From assembly GCA_037957365.1 (NCBI GenBank), contig JARHVA010000460.1, forward strand, positions 2,176,001-2,240,000: 64,000 bases of DNA. The letters run 5' to 3'. The DNA is from Torreya grandis (Eukaryota; Streptophyta; Pinopsida; Cupressales; Taxaceae). A program made the position numbers and the translations under genes. A model generated the notes under the pieces. It saw only the letters and a list, made by a program, of their open reading frames with translations, searched no databases and was not told the DNA's origin. Below, one piece after another: positions 37,325-49,835 of this stretch; within the stretch, counting starts at the first letter, position 1, and the number at the start of each line of letters is the position of its first letter.

Positions 37325-40300
37325 CATTATGTAACATTGTGGAACCCATGTGACACAAACAAAAGGCACAATAATAGTGACCATTTCAATATTGAAGATC
37401 CATGCTTGCTCTCCACAAATCAAATACTAAATGTTGACGATCATAAATATTATAAGGAGCTTGTAAAATGCATACATTGTCACACCAAATGCAATGAGTT
37501 TACATGCTTTCATAAAAAGGTTTCAACTATACAACATAGATATAAAGCCTCATGGCCATTACAAGCCACATCAAGCATGTTCATTGATGTTGACAGTTGT
37601 AAAACTTACACACAAGCCTGTAATCATTAAAGAGTAAACATCTACAATGCCACTATAATAAATAAATAACACCTCATAATTAAAACATGTAACATATTTA
37701 TCAAAGTGTAACTAAATATATATAGAAAAGTATGTAGCAAAAGTTAAAAACAAATCTGAAAGTTACCACTATATATTGTTTAGAATATCAGTTACAATTA
37801 CAAATGAAATCTTTATAATTGTTGTGTACAATAAATTACTCATAAAAACTATTATTGATTGTGACATAGCTGCACAAGAGATGTGGTGGTTGGATCTCTA
37901 TGCCTTGCATCTGCCATCACAAAGGATTCTACGGTTTTCAGGATGGCAACATCTTTGATTTGTCATCTTCTATTGTTAAGGGTGGACGAGGATGTCATGG
38001 GAGCTGATTTGACTACAACAAGTCTCCACATTTGATATGTGGCTTAAATAAATAATGCAATGTCACTAATATGATAATAAGATATTGAGGTTATAGAGTC
38101 TATCTTGTTGCTTCCATTCATTCATGTTACTAATATATTGACACCTAACAAAAATTACATCCCTTTAAACGTTTCTTACACCATCGAGACAACTACTAGT
38201 ATTAATAATGATAAAATAAAACAACAAAACCATAAAGATCTAAAGATCTACCAAAAAAATCAATTAATAGTAGCTATACAGCAAAAGTCACGTAGAGTGA
38301 CAATTACAAATCAATATTTCTATAATATAGATTAAATTTTAATTATCCAATGGCCTTGTGTTTAATATTTGAAGTATGAAAAAGTAGATATATAAATATA
38401 AATGGTTTCCTTGGTATTGATTCCACATGTTTTCCCTTGTAAGGATTATAAGGTAGGGAAGGGATTAAATTTGACGGTCAAACCTAGTCTTCATGTAAAC
38501 TTTTGATGATGGTTATTACTTAAAATTGTCTTTTACATGTTAGATGTAAGCATAAATTAGTATAGAAAACTCGAATATATTTGATGAGAGTAATGGTAGC
38601 CAAAAGCATTTGTACAATTATAATCACAAGTATTTTTCACTATATTAAATATATTTATTTGAAAAATATTAACATATAATAATCTTAAGGTTCTTATCTT
38701 AGATTTTACATATATCACATTGAATAATTCCATTATTTACTCTAAATTTTTTCATAAATTGATATACAAAATACATCAATATAGTTACAACAATGTGTTG
38801 AGCTAGAAAAAATCTTTATGGTGAAAACATTGAGCACATAACTCCATCATATAGTCAAGATATTGTAATTTTTTGATTGACTTCTGAAAACAACAAGAAC
38901 AAAATTGTAAGTGACAATCAAATGGATGCCAAATTTAAGATTGAAATTACCACATGACAGTCAAGTGAACATCAAATTTATTACATAAGTAAATTTTGTA
39001 TGATTGCCTATAAATCACAACCCCATAATTCCACCCTTGACTATCATTGTAGAAAGTTTATCTGTGTAAAAACACCTAACTCAAATTAAAATACAATTAA
39101 ACAATGTTTAAATAACTACATAATCAAACATAAGAGGTGATAAAGGCTCTTGAATTTTAAAAATATTTTCACTTTGGTGAACAAGTATTTGTAAACCTAT
39201 TTCCACAATTTGAAATTGTCTACATCAATTTGTGACTATCTAAACCTATTTCCACCTAAATCTAGACTTGAAATGAAGCAATCTTAGGACCATATATTGT
39301 TTTGGTCATTTTCATGACCTTATAAGTAGTCCTAGTTATGGTCTACAACCTGAAAAGTGAATCTCCAATTTTGTTCCCATACTTTAGATTTTTTTGCCTC
39401 ATGTCTTGAATTCATGTGTTTGACTTCTGAGTCTCTAGAATGAGGGTCTCCATGAGTAAGTCCTGCAAAAATGAAATTGAGGAGGATCTCCATAGGCTAG
39501 GGTTAGTACTTAGCCTTTATATTTTTTGTAGCCCTCAAAGTGTATAAATAAATCGCAAGTTGATAAGCATAAAAAGCATAATAATAACAATTTCAATGAA
39601 GTGCTCTAGAATATCCTTGAGGATTGTTTGATGAGTGGTTGATAATCAAATAAACTAAATCACTTGTCTATCTATAGATGGAAAAAATCAAACTTTAATG
39701 AAGTTGATGTGCATGATGAACCTTCAATGGCTATAAACAAAAAGGTGAGAAAGACAAATGAGCCAACTTGATTTAAAAAGTATCTAGTTGATTGTCCCAA
39801 GATTATATGAATGGGCATAATAGGTGCTAGGATTATATGGACTATCTTGGTAATATATAGGGTAACCATGAGGTGGATCTAGGGGTTATATGCAAGAGAT
39901 GTACAAAGTTTTTTTTAAAACCCTAGAAATCATAATAATATTTCAATAACACGAAATTTGGACCATGCTCCCATACATAGACAAATGCATATAACATATG
40001 TAGAATAATGCATAACAAATGCCAAGGGGCCATTTTTGAGTGTTTGCATTTTTTTTCACTTTAAGGTGTGTGCTTAGCTACAAAGTAGTTAGTGTGGGCC
40101 AACACTTTAAAGTAAACTATATAAAAAATTAGATATAGATGTTGGTGCAAATACGAGTCTCTAATTATTGGGACATTGATTTTTAGAACCTACAAAACCA
40201 CACTTAATTTTATTTCACGAACATGGGCAAGTGCAAAAAGTAAATCTTAAATGCAAAGTCACTTTTTAGTGGGATAACTACTTTGTCTTTGACATGCAAT

Positions 40301-42050
40301 AAAAGTCCCATGGGTTTGTCATACCCTTTTAAGAGGTAGAAGGTGGAGTGGAGTTACAACCCATGTGTTGTTAGGTGACGAACCCCCACATATACAAATA
40401 AATTTAAGTCATTAAGTATGATTGGCCATGAGTCACATGTCCTTTTGTCCCTAATATGCAATGGAAGTCCATTGGGGTATAGATTCATACATTTTTATAA
40501 AGTATCACCCTAAAATATAATTATATGCCATACTTTTAGATTTGGGGTGAATCTATAGAGCTCACATCTCAAAATAAAGAATATCATAAAATAACTTAGT
40601 TTGAAAAAAAATAAAATTTAAGGAACATATGTGCACAAATATATTTTCCTGCACATTGCCTCAAAATATAAGAAAAATAAAATATGACACTCATAGTAGG
40701 TATATCATTGAATTTGCCATAAAAAAGAGTCATTGTGAAAATATATATAGTAATGAGGAACATGTACAAGGAAAATCATTTTACCCATGTGTCTCCCCAA
40801 TATGTGTTCATGATAAGAAACATGTATACATATAAAATCAAAACCCTAATGAATATTTATGTGCAATTATGCATCTTGGCAATTGTGTAGCATATAAAAT
40901 ATCATATAAGTAAAATCAGTGTATCATATGATGTAATCAAGGATAAAGGGAAAAGTTAATGGTGACCTTTTTATTATAGCCTAAACTAAACTCCACCAAA
41001 TAACCTATAATTTTTGGAGTTGTGTACATAATCAAGGTTAAACATTGCACATACGAATCTTCCAAAAATAGGTGAAGGTGACCATACAATCATAGGCCCT
41101 CCTTTATGCATAGGACACTACCACCCACTACATGTCAGTATGACAATCAATACTAACCTGATCTAACAGAACTAATCTTGTGTAAACAAAAAACCACTTC
41201 TGGATTTATAAAATCATAGGACTGCTTCAGTCTATTTTCCGTTGTTAGAGCATAGTCACAATTAAACAATCAATCAGAGAATCTAAGTATGTATCCATTC
41301 GTTATAGTGCATTTTCCACTTGTCAAATCATTACAATCTATTTGAAGCTTTTACATTTATATTCATGATTAAATGCCATATTTAGTAACATGAATTCACA
41401 TACTATTTTTTTTATCATGTTAGGTTTTCTAAAAAAAATTAGGGTAAAACATATTTATAAACCCATACATTGATCCAACCATGCCAAACCCTAAGTTTTC
41501 CTTAGGGTTTCATATTTCTAGAGTTTTAATTTTCAACATGAAGGTTTTATTTTTAGACTTGTTTTCTAATTTTTCCCTAATAATATACATTACCCATGGT
41601 TATAATAAAGGATCATTGTATTTATATGTTAGTGAAAGTCATGAAGGTAATATTTTCATACTATTCCATTTGGCTATGTTACATTTTGATCATTCATATA
41701 ATTAAATGAATTAAATATAAGATCACGAATAAGGCTAAAATTCACAATGAACAATCCCAATACTTCCTCAAATCATATTGATGCAACATCCAATCTAAGT
41801 TTCTTTTTATTATCACTAGATGACAAAGGGCATGCATGACCTCCTTTGTTCTTCCTACTATAAATTATATAGTACATACTACACACCATACTGATGGCCT
41901 TACCATGAACATTGAGACTAATAATACTCATGAAATAATGAATATGGATCAATTTGATGTCATTGATGACCAATCATTCATATAATATCTTAACTTGATT
42001 CTACATCAACTTGATGAAATGCTATATATCACAAGATAAAAACCAAAATT
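36211..42050. other. AT-rich DNA, no recognised gene
   Basis: About 5.8 kb with only short ORFs without recognisable domains. It contains a (TA)n tract at 37,248-37,322 and nothing else that could be identified. Confidence 0.6.
37248..37322. repeat. (TA)n microsatellite
   Basis: An uninterrupted TA tract of about 75 bp. ORFs reading IYIYIY through it are artefacts. Confidence 0.98.
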
Positions 42051-42079
42051 TTTGTCTCAAGCTACTACATATGGGGAAA

Positions 42080-42890
42080 AATATGACCCATTCTACAATA
42101 TCAACCCATCCTCTCAAGCTAGTAATTCCACTTCAGGTGTTCAAACCTAAACTATTTATATAATTCCTACATCAACACCTCTAGTGACATATGTAACATT
42201 TGCCCAAGGTGTGGGGGCAACACAAGGGTTCCATCAGATTTCCATACCTATTCCAACACAAGTAACTTTTAGCACCCCTATGATGACTACACATGGTATA
42301 TCACCAACCTCACCTATTTAATGTTATCTTGAGTAGGTTGTTACATATCTACATGCTAAGGTGTTGCAGTTAGAGAAACACACATCTGGAGCTAGTAATT
42401 CAATAGAGTTACATGCCTTAATAATACATTATAAGTTGATATATAAGCTTATCCTTTAAATGTAAGCTTTGTATCTCCTAGCCTTCCACTATACAAAGGT
42501 AAAGATGATTGAGAAAAATATCTTAAATCATTCTATGCAACACACTCAGATTATGCATATAGTTAAAAATAATTAGCCAAGCTATTCAATGAAATTCTCA
42601 AAGAATATGCTTCGTGATGGTTCTATGAACTCCCCTCCAATTATTAAAAGCATTCAACTAGAAAATTAATTTCTTAAAAATTTATCTAACAACATTGATG
42701 AGAAACTATCTTATGCACAAATTACTAAACTCAAGTAAGGGTCCAACGAGCCAATCAATGATTATGTACTTTGATATAAGACTATGCTAACCAAGATGAC
42801 TAATGTTATGACTGACAATGAGTTATAAGACATATTCTATAACACCCCCACTGGGATCTACCTAAAAATATGTGATTTAAAAAAAAATTT
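42080..42890 (+). pseudogene. Retrotransposon gag remnant
   Basis: The plus strand gives, with stops, SPSLPLYKG, EYAS-stop-WFYELPSN (about 42,608-42,640), LSYAQITKLK and EPINDYVL then KTMLTKMTNVMTDNEL. The W(F/Y)xxLPxxSI and (E/Q)PxxDYxxRxK patterns are those of plant retrotransposon gag cores. No zinc knuckle, pol or LTR was recognised nearby. The flanking AT-rich DNA at 42,891-43,610 may belong to the same element. Confidence 0.55.
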
Positions 42891-43610
42891 AGACAACATA
42901 TTCTTTCATTAGATTACACCATGAGAATCTAAGCAATGATCCAGATAAAATACTCTAAGTATGACAATTGTAAAAGAATAATGTGACATCATTCATCACT
43001 AATAACTATCAACATAAAAAAACACATCATAACTAAATATAGAAAGTAATTATAGATATCCAACTATGGTTAGTATAAACATATAACCATTATTGTCGAT
43101 CTATAATAAGTAAGCAATTATAGTTCATCGTGTTAGTGTTTCAAAAATAAATACATTAAAATGCACAAATATAATATACATGGCTCCATGTAGCATGAGT
43201 TCCCTGAACTCTAATATCTATGGCAATATCAAATGTTGTCTCCAAAGAAGTACTACTATGGGGAGAGAGCATCATCCAGGCACTTTTACATACCAACCAA
43301 GGACCATCAATCCCCCACATAATCCTCCATTAGGGAATGGTCCTCCCTTCACGAATGAGTAGATAGTGATGGTGTAGGAATCTAGAGAAACAAGCTAGTA
43401 CCCATATACTGTATAATTTCTAAAAACATGCAGTGTACCCAAAAAAATTCATTATAACATGATATTGCACAAACATGTAAATCATACACAATAAATGACA
43501 AAGTCTAACTAACATTACTTCGGCCAAAGTTTTCAATAGTTATTAATCTCTAGGATCAATCAATTCAAACACACCACTAGATCGAATTACCTTCATTGGG
43601 AATTATGATA
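42891..43610. other. AT-rich flank, weakly similar to 63,880-64,000
   Basis: A segment near 43,228-43,320 (TCTCCAAAGAAGTACTAC, then CAATCCCCCACATA) resembles the window's right edge (TCTCCAAGTAGTACTGC, then CAATGATCCCCCATACA). Both may derive from one old repeat family. No gene is seen. Confidence 0.4.
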
Positions 43611-43615
43611 CTAGT
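43611..43615. repeat. Target-site duplication CTAGT, left
   Basis: Perfect 5-bp match to 52,806-52,810 on the other side of the element. Confidence 0.9.
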
Positions 43616-44079
43616 TGTTGTCCCCCAAAAATATCACTCATTTTTGGGACAACATTTGAACTATTTTGGTTCTATATACCAAAATTGTCTCTTCCCTTTT
43701 CAAAATTTGTCTTGGGCATTCAAATTCCCCATTTTTCAAGTTTATCTGAAATCTACGGACTCAACAGGCTTAAATATATGGACTCAGCAGGAAGAGAAAA
43801 TCTACGGACTCAACAGGAAGAGAAAATCTATGGACTCAGCAGGAAGAGAAAATCTACGGACTTTGCAGGCCAAGTTCAATGGGCTTTACAAGTTGATTTC
43901 TACAGACTTGATTTGTATGGACTTTGTAGGCAAGTTTATTTCTACAGGTTCAAAGGCTTCTACAGGCGGGTTCAACCAAAAGAATCAGTTTCTAACACTT
44001 GGTCATTTTCAGGATTGGTTCAGTGCCTTGGTTCAATAAAAAATCTCCATCGGAAAGAATCTAAGCAAAGAAGGCTTGA

Positions 44080-44680
44080 ACCATTGAATCGTTGAACCAT
44101 TGAACCACTTTGGTTCAAAGGTTCAACAAGTTCAAGGTTCAATCAGTTCAATGCTTTCAGTTCAACGACGGGTTCAATCAAAGGAATGGTTCAATGGCTT
44201 GGTTCAACCAAGCGGTTCAATGCTTTGTTTCACTTGGGTGGTTCATCTGCTTTGTTTCAATGCTTTGGTTCATCCTTTGGTTCAATCAAATGGTTCGTCA
44301 GTCAGTTCAAGGCTTCGTTTGAACCGCTGAACCAAAACTTGGTTTAACGGTTGGTTCAAACAAATGGTTCAAAGGCAAGTTCAATCAAGTGGTTCAATGC
44401 TCAGTTCATATGCTTGGTTCATTCAATTGAACCATCGGCTTGAACCATTTTGGTTCAAAGCTTGGTTCAACAGATTGGTTCAACGAAGTGGTTCAACAGT
44501 TGGTTCATCGGCTTGGTTCAACACTTTGCTTCATTTGCTTGGTTTAATCAACGGGTTCATTGGCTTGAACCATTTTGGTTCAACCAAGTGGTTCAACGTT
44601 TGGTTCAACCAAGTGGTTCAATCAAACGGTTCAACAGTTGGTTCATTGCCTTGGTTCAAAGGAGCGATTCAAATGCAAAA
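44080..44680. repeat. GGTTCAA heptamer-rich block in the 5' LTR
   Basis: About 20 exact GGTTCAA copies in about 600 bp, plus GGTTCAT variants and TTGAACC complements, at irregular spacing. The matching block in the 3' LTR is about 50,270-50,870. Confidence 0.9.
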
Positions 44681-45760
44681 GTTCAAGAGAGCTTCTCGAA
44701 GGACAAGTGCCCTTACAGAGGGCACTTGGATGATAAAAGTACCCTTCGAAAGGGTCATTTTCAAAGAAGCCTCAAAAGGTAAATTCAAATTTTTGTTTAA
44801 GTCAGCCGAAAAAGTCTAAGGCATAATTCCTTCGAAATTTTGTCTGAAAGAATTCCTTCGGATAAAAAGTTCGAAAGAATTTGGAGAAGCTGCGGGCAAA
44901 AAGCCCAAAGAAATAACCAAGGCAAACGAAATTTTTGTGGGAATTTGTCTGCGGAGAAAGCCCGGGGAAAATACTTGCAAAAATGTTCTACAAGAAAGAG
45001 ACAGTCTGCTAAGGAAAAGGCCATGAGAGACTTCTAAGGCGAAGGCCGCCGAAGGACCCCAAAGGGCAGGTGCCCTTGCGGGGGACTCTCGGATGCCAAA
45101 TAGAAAGACACCTCCCTAAAGTTGAAATGTCATCTTCCCTTCGGGAAGATGTGAAACAAGAAATATGAAGGAATAACTTAGCTATCCGTCAGAGAATGCT
45201 GAAACCCGAAGGCCATCCAAAGACCGCCTGAAGGGCAGATACCCTTGCGAGGGGGCTCTTCCTAACCCAAAATAGATAATTTATTAAGGCCCGAAAGGGC
45301 AAGTTCTTTCTAGGAAAGTGCCAAATAGAAAATCCTAAGAAGGACCAAGGGGTGACGCGCCCGAAGACATCAAATTCAAGATAGCAAACTAGCCGTTGAA
45401 AACATAGTGATGGGTGCACGAACATCAATTTTAAAGCTCATAAAATAGCTGTTGATCCTTTGAATCTATAGACCTAAATGCATTCATAGGATTTAAGGCC
45501 AAGACCAGCAGAAAGTGAGGAAGGAACATAACAACAAATTGAATCTAGGACTTGATTTAATTAACCAAAAAAGGAAGAACAATGAAGGTAGGATTAGATC
45601 AACAGGTGGACATTGAAAGTTGCAAACTTTCAATAGCGTGACTTTTTTCTCTGCATTGATAAAATCAAATGGGTAAACGCCCCTAAGTTCCAGCTTGTCT
45701 TCTTAACAAATTCCATTGCAACATGATGTGTTACTGTTCCCAAGTCCTTCTTGAAGAGGC

Positions 45761-45768
45761 TCTATAAG
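45761..45768 (+). promoter_or_regulatory. TATA-like box in the 5' LTR
   Basis: TCTATAAGGG here is ACTATATAAGGG in the 3' LTR (51,979-51,990). It is followed by CTCTCTTCT, a plausible LTR transcription start context. Confidence 0.5.
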
Positions 45769-46551
45769 GGACTCTCTTCTATTGTAAATATATCTTTTTT
45801 TCACAGTCAAAACTAAACTCTGCCCAAATTGAAAGACACTTCTGAGACTTTGAGCTCAATTTGTTTATCATATTTTGTTATTGGAATAAGAAAGCAAGTG
45901 GTTTTTCAGACTTTGTACTGTAATATCTTTGTTGTTGAGGAAACTGTTCTTATGTCTTTTTCCTTAATATATCTTCTGTTCCTTTAATTCAACAAGAAAA
46001 ATTAGTGACATCAGTCAAGAAGGTGTCCTAAAGAGTCAAATGTGGAGAGCCTTTGTGCCCCCATAATTGCCTTTAGTGTGTTTTCTTTTCATTTTTGTGT
46101 AAAGGACCTTAGGGTGACTTTGTGCCCTCATTGTCCTTCGTATCTTACTCTTGAGCAATTTAGGCATAGAATTTGTGTTGCATCTCGATTTGCTAGTTAT
46201 TACATCCTTTATTACATTTTACTGTTACTACCTGGAGTATTCTTGTGGCTTGTTGAATAGTACTTCTGAAAGAAGAGGAGTGATTTCTATCATTTTCCTT
46301 GAGTTTCTCCTTTGATTTGCACACATTATCTCTGAAGAAAGAGAGATGGATTGTTTGTCCTACCCTTGAGTATTATTTTTTGTTTATATATATATAGCCT
46401 ATCTATAGGGAACCTCAGCTTGATGAGAGGAGAGATCAGTCCCCTTTTGATGTGGTAAACCTACACATTTGGATGACTAATCTTCTTACTTTGGCTGATC
46501 AGACCTATTTTGTTTATCAGTACGCTGATCAACAAAATATTCAACCAACAA

Positions 46552-46572
46552 TTTTTGGTGACTCTGCTGGGG
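46552..46572 (+). promoter_or_regulatory. Primer-binding site
   Basis: TTTTTGGTGACTCTGCTGGG begins right after the LTR. Plant Tat/Ogre elements use a primer site of this kind, reported as complementary to an arginine tRNA. The tRNA match was not computed. Confidence 0.65.
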
Positions 46573-46854
46573 ATATAATATCCATTATCCATTTATAATC
46601 TATTCATTCACCTCCACACTAATCGGGAAAGAGTGCGCAGTTTAAAGCCTCAAGTTTCAAATTGAAGCAAGGTAAATTCTTTCCCATTTTTGTTTCACAA
46701 TCTGGCAGATTCAAGGTATACATGAAGGCAAAGGGCTAAAGGTATCATTGACCCTGTATTCGATTTGGTACAACAAAGTTATTTTGATCTTTTTCCTTCA
46801 CCATCTCGTCTCCAATAAACCAAGAGCTTTCCTCCTACTAAAGTCAGATCTCCA

Positions 46855-47745
46855 TTGCCAGACGAAATATCTACTTCTGCTGTTGATAAAGCTTTGCCTA
46901 TAATTACCCCTCTAAGATTTGTTATCCCTCTTTTTCATAATCCTATAATGGCAATTCAAGGCCCTTGGGGTAATGCTTTTGGTCCTCTCAATCTTACTCC
47001 ACCTCTGCATGAGCTTCCACGCAGTTCAAAGAAGAATTTCCCAAAATTCTATGGTGATGGGAAAGTTCATCCTAATGAACACATTGCAGCCTTCAGCATA
47101 GCTTGTGGATTAATTGGAGTAGAATTTGAAGATGTAGTAGTCAAGATTTTTATGGAGACACTACAAGGTGCTGCTGCAGATTGATTTTATCATCTACAGG
47201 CTTGGTTAATGACTAATTGGAATAATCTTAAAGATAAGTTTGAAGCCAGATTCAAACCTGCAGAAGATGCACATGCACTTCTGGCTCAACTTACACAGAT
47301 GAAGAAAGAGCCTTATGAGCCTATGAGAGACTTCATAGCCAAATCTGACAAACTAAGAAACATAATTCTTGTAATTGCTCAACCTACAGCTGAGAATCTC
47401 AAATGCTTTTTCATTAATTCTCAGTTACCTGAAGTAAGTTTTCTCTTGAGATGTGCTGGTCAAATAGATCTTGCTGCAGCTAAACATTTGGCCACTGAGG
47501 TAGAAGATGATCTCATCTTAACAGGGAAGATAAAAAGAGATCCAAAAATAAATAGATCTTCATCATCTTCTGAATATGCATCTACATGCACCACTGATCC
47601 AATGGTGCAAAAGCTAGAAAATGAAGTGCTAGCCTTGAAAAAGAAAATGGTGCAAGGAATGTCTTCTGCTCCTTCATACAGTGATATGCCAAGGACATTC
47701 CCAAATCAGTCATATCAGGGCAATGCTGCTAGGAAACAAGGGTAA
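46855..47745 (+). pseudogene. Tat-type gag with one premature stop
   Basis: One frame with a TGA at 47,182-47,184, where related proteins have Trp (AADWFYHL). Conserved blocks: FPKFYGDGKVHPNEHIAAF (N-terminal part), NWNNLKDKFEARFKPAEDAH, EPYEPMRDFI and AENLKCFFINSQLPEVSFLL. An acidic and Lys-rich tail (EDDLILTGKIKRDPK) follows and the frame ends at 47,743-47,745. No CCHC zinc knuckle is visible. No in-frame ATG was found near the start, and the frame is open back to a TAA at 46,816. It aligns with the gag of the antisense gypsy remnant (14,365-14,673). Confidence 0.85.
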
Positions 47746-48900
47746 CATGAATTGCCTTCCTCCCCCACAAGGGAAACTTGCCCTTGAAGCTCCTCCAACC
47801 AACTCAGTAGTTGGATATTTGGAAATAGAACATGCTTTCTCTTTCCAACTTGAGTTTGAGCAAGAAAATGATGCTGATCGCTTCACAAAGGATCAAGAAG
47901 AATCAGCTGGCGACTCCCACATTGGTTTCCTAAAATACTAGGATGAACCTAGAAGCAAAGGAGAAGCTATTGATGGATCATATGCAGTGTTTACTAAGTC
48001 TAAGAACCAATCAGTCCAACAAGCTGATAAAGGGAAGACAGAGGAGCAACCTCAACCAACAATTACAATTGCTAAGTGTGGAACCACTCTGCCTTTTCAG
48101 TCAAAAGATCTGGTGATCACCCAAAATGTAATTACATCAATTTCACCTTCACCTTCTACTCCCATTTCGCAAACCAGCCCTCCTCCCATCCCTCCTAAAA
48201 CCCAAAAGGTTGAAATGCTTTCCTCTGTTCCTAGTCTAATTCAGCCATTTGACATAATCGATCATGTCAAAAAGACAAAAATACAAATGTCTAAATTTGA
48301 ATATTTGCAAGCTAATCTTGATCAATTGGATAGGTTGGTCCAATATGTCAAGAACCAAACCGTCCCTGCAAGACAAGAGGTTAAAAAAATAATTTTTGAT
48401 TCCGCAAAGAACATGCCTATTCCAAATAATCTGGTCATTACTCCCCCAGCTGCTCCTGGAAAAATAAAACCTTTCTATGTTTTCCTATTAATTAATGGCC
48501 ACAAGTTGAGTAACTGTATTATAGACTCAAGTGCATCTGATAATGTCATGCTTGTTAAAGTAGCTGAGTCTCTTGGTCTCACACTGACCAAGACATTTGG
48601 GAGATGTTTCTCCATGGAGAACAAACAAGTACCATTGCTAGGGCAAATCAAAGATGCCCAATTTTGCATTTGCAGCCTTTCTAGACAAGAGAATCAAGAT
48701 GACTATCTTGGTGGTTACATCCCAACATCTTATGACATTTTGCTTGGATGAAATTTCTATAAGGACGTGGGAGGAGAACTAAGCATGGACATGTCTGAGG
48801 CAAGGATCCCTGTCCAAGGCGTGATGAAGAGATTGTTCCTTGAAAAGGAGGCAAAATACATGGTCACCCAAACATTAGCCCCTACATCATAAATTTTGTT
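47746..48900 (+). pseudogene. Retropepsin (protease) of the non-autonomous element
   Basis: Lies one frame over from gag. It starts LPPPQGKLALEAPPTNSVVG, is broken by TAG at 47,939, then is open at 47,987-48,748. The retropepsin core is NGHKLSNCIIDSSASDNVML with active-site DSSA (usual DSGA) at 48,524-48,535, a flap segment VPLLGQIKDAQFCIC, and GGYIPTSYDILLG followed by TGA at 48,749, where Arg (CGA) is usual. Beyond lies GGELSMDMSEARIPVQG. A frame change between gag and protease is common in such elements, so it may be original or a mutation. Confidence 0.8.
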
Positions 48901-49069
48901 TGAGTCTTCAGGCAGGGGTAATTATTTCTTTACCATAGAGGATGTTCATGTTTCTACAGATTAAAGTCCTGTAGCTAAAAATCTAGGAATTGATCCAAAC
49001 AAGACTTTAGGAGAATTGGTAGGGCACAGTATAAATAAGGAAGGATCTTCCATCTCTAATGAAGAGAAA

Positions 49070-49504
49070 TGTGATAGGAGATCAGCTTCTGATGATGACA
49101 AAAATTCTTCCACCAACGATGGAGTTGGGACTGTGTTTATATCTCCTCAAGGTGATATTCTTTCTTCATGAAATTTGCAAGTCAACAACACCAATAACAC
49201 AACTGGATGTGAATCTCTGTTGCTTAGATTGAAGATTGCTCAAGATGAAGAAATCAAACTCCACATCAAAGGAGATGCTAAGCTGATAGTTTGTCAAGAG
49301 TTTGATGTAGACAATCCAATCATATGCTTGACTGAACCAGCAGAACAATCAATTACGGTAGTGGACCATGCTGCTAGAAATCAAAATCAGGGAAAGGAAC
49401 CCTTCGCCAAGAAAGCAAGGAATTATGGCTTTCAAATTGAAGACCACGTCCTGCCATGGAGCAAGAAGGAGTCAACCGAAAGACGCAAAAAAATGGTTTC
49501 TTAG
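49070..49504 (+). pseudogene. RNase H-like remnant after protease
   Basis: Same frame as the protease. It reads NDGVGTVFISPQGDILSS, stop (49,169), then NLQVNNTNNTTGCESLLLRL, KIAQDEEIKLHIKGDAKLIV and CQEF. This follows the RNase H pattern DGxxG(x)GxVxxxPxG, TNNxAEYEALLxGLxxA, IKxLxIxGDxxLIxxQ. First Asp and the GDA Asp are kept; the catalytic Glu of AEYE is Gly. No RT follows: the frame goes on to RNYGFQIEDHVLPWSKKEST and ends at 49,502. The antisense gypsy remnant has the same protease then RNase H order. Confidence 0.7.
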
Positions 49505-49835
49505 TGGAGAACTCCATTCATCCGTCACCATTTCTGGGGGCAAAATGTCTTCTTGCTAGTTTATCAAAATAGAGCACTATTTTCACTATCTTTCAAGAAG
49601 CAACATCTAAAATATTTTAATTCTTGAAGTATCAGATCATTCCATCTGTACATATGTATATTTGTATAGTTTTTAATTCTATTTTGCTTTGTTTGTTTCC
49701 TTTTTTTTAATGCCTTTCAATTCTAGGTAGCATGACTCTGTAACCCAATGGTACACATGAAGACACTGGAGATTCTGGATTCTACTCCCTTCAATTCATT
49801 TTACAATTGACAAAAGTTCCCCAACTGGAGCCAGT

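Larger units (their letters stand above)
43616..46550 (+). repeat. 5' LTR (2,935 bp) of the non-autonomous element
   Basis: Starts with an imperfect hairpin (GTTGTCCC and AAAAAT against ATTTTTGGGACAAC). A 26-bp tandem repeat follows (ATCTACGGACTCAACAGGAA unit, about 43,755-43,865), then a GGTTCAA-rich block (about 44,080-44,680), a GC-richer segment (about 45,040-45,300) and a TATA box at 45,761-45,768. ORFs in it rich in WFNQ are readings of the GGTTCAA repeats. Confidence 0.95.

Noticed and set aside
37047..37630. ORFs containing IYIYIY runs (also at 52.5, 61.8 and 62.2-62.8 kb)
   Set aside because: Translations of (TA)n microsatellites.
43180..43362. 60-codon Pro-rich ORF (NPPHNPPLGNGPPF)
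   Set aside because: No domain or gene context; more likely part of the old gag-bearing element or chance.
44080..44680. GGTTCAA copies as tRNA B-box promoters
   Set aside because: The B-box core is GGTTCGA; no A-box or cloverleaf fold was seen.
44100..44819. Long ORFs rich in WFNQ and VQ in both long LTRs
   Set aside because: They are readings of the GGTTCAA repeats in several frames and have no start context or domain.
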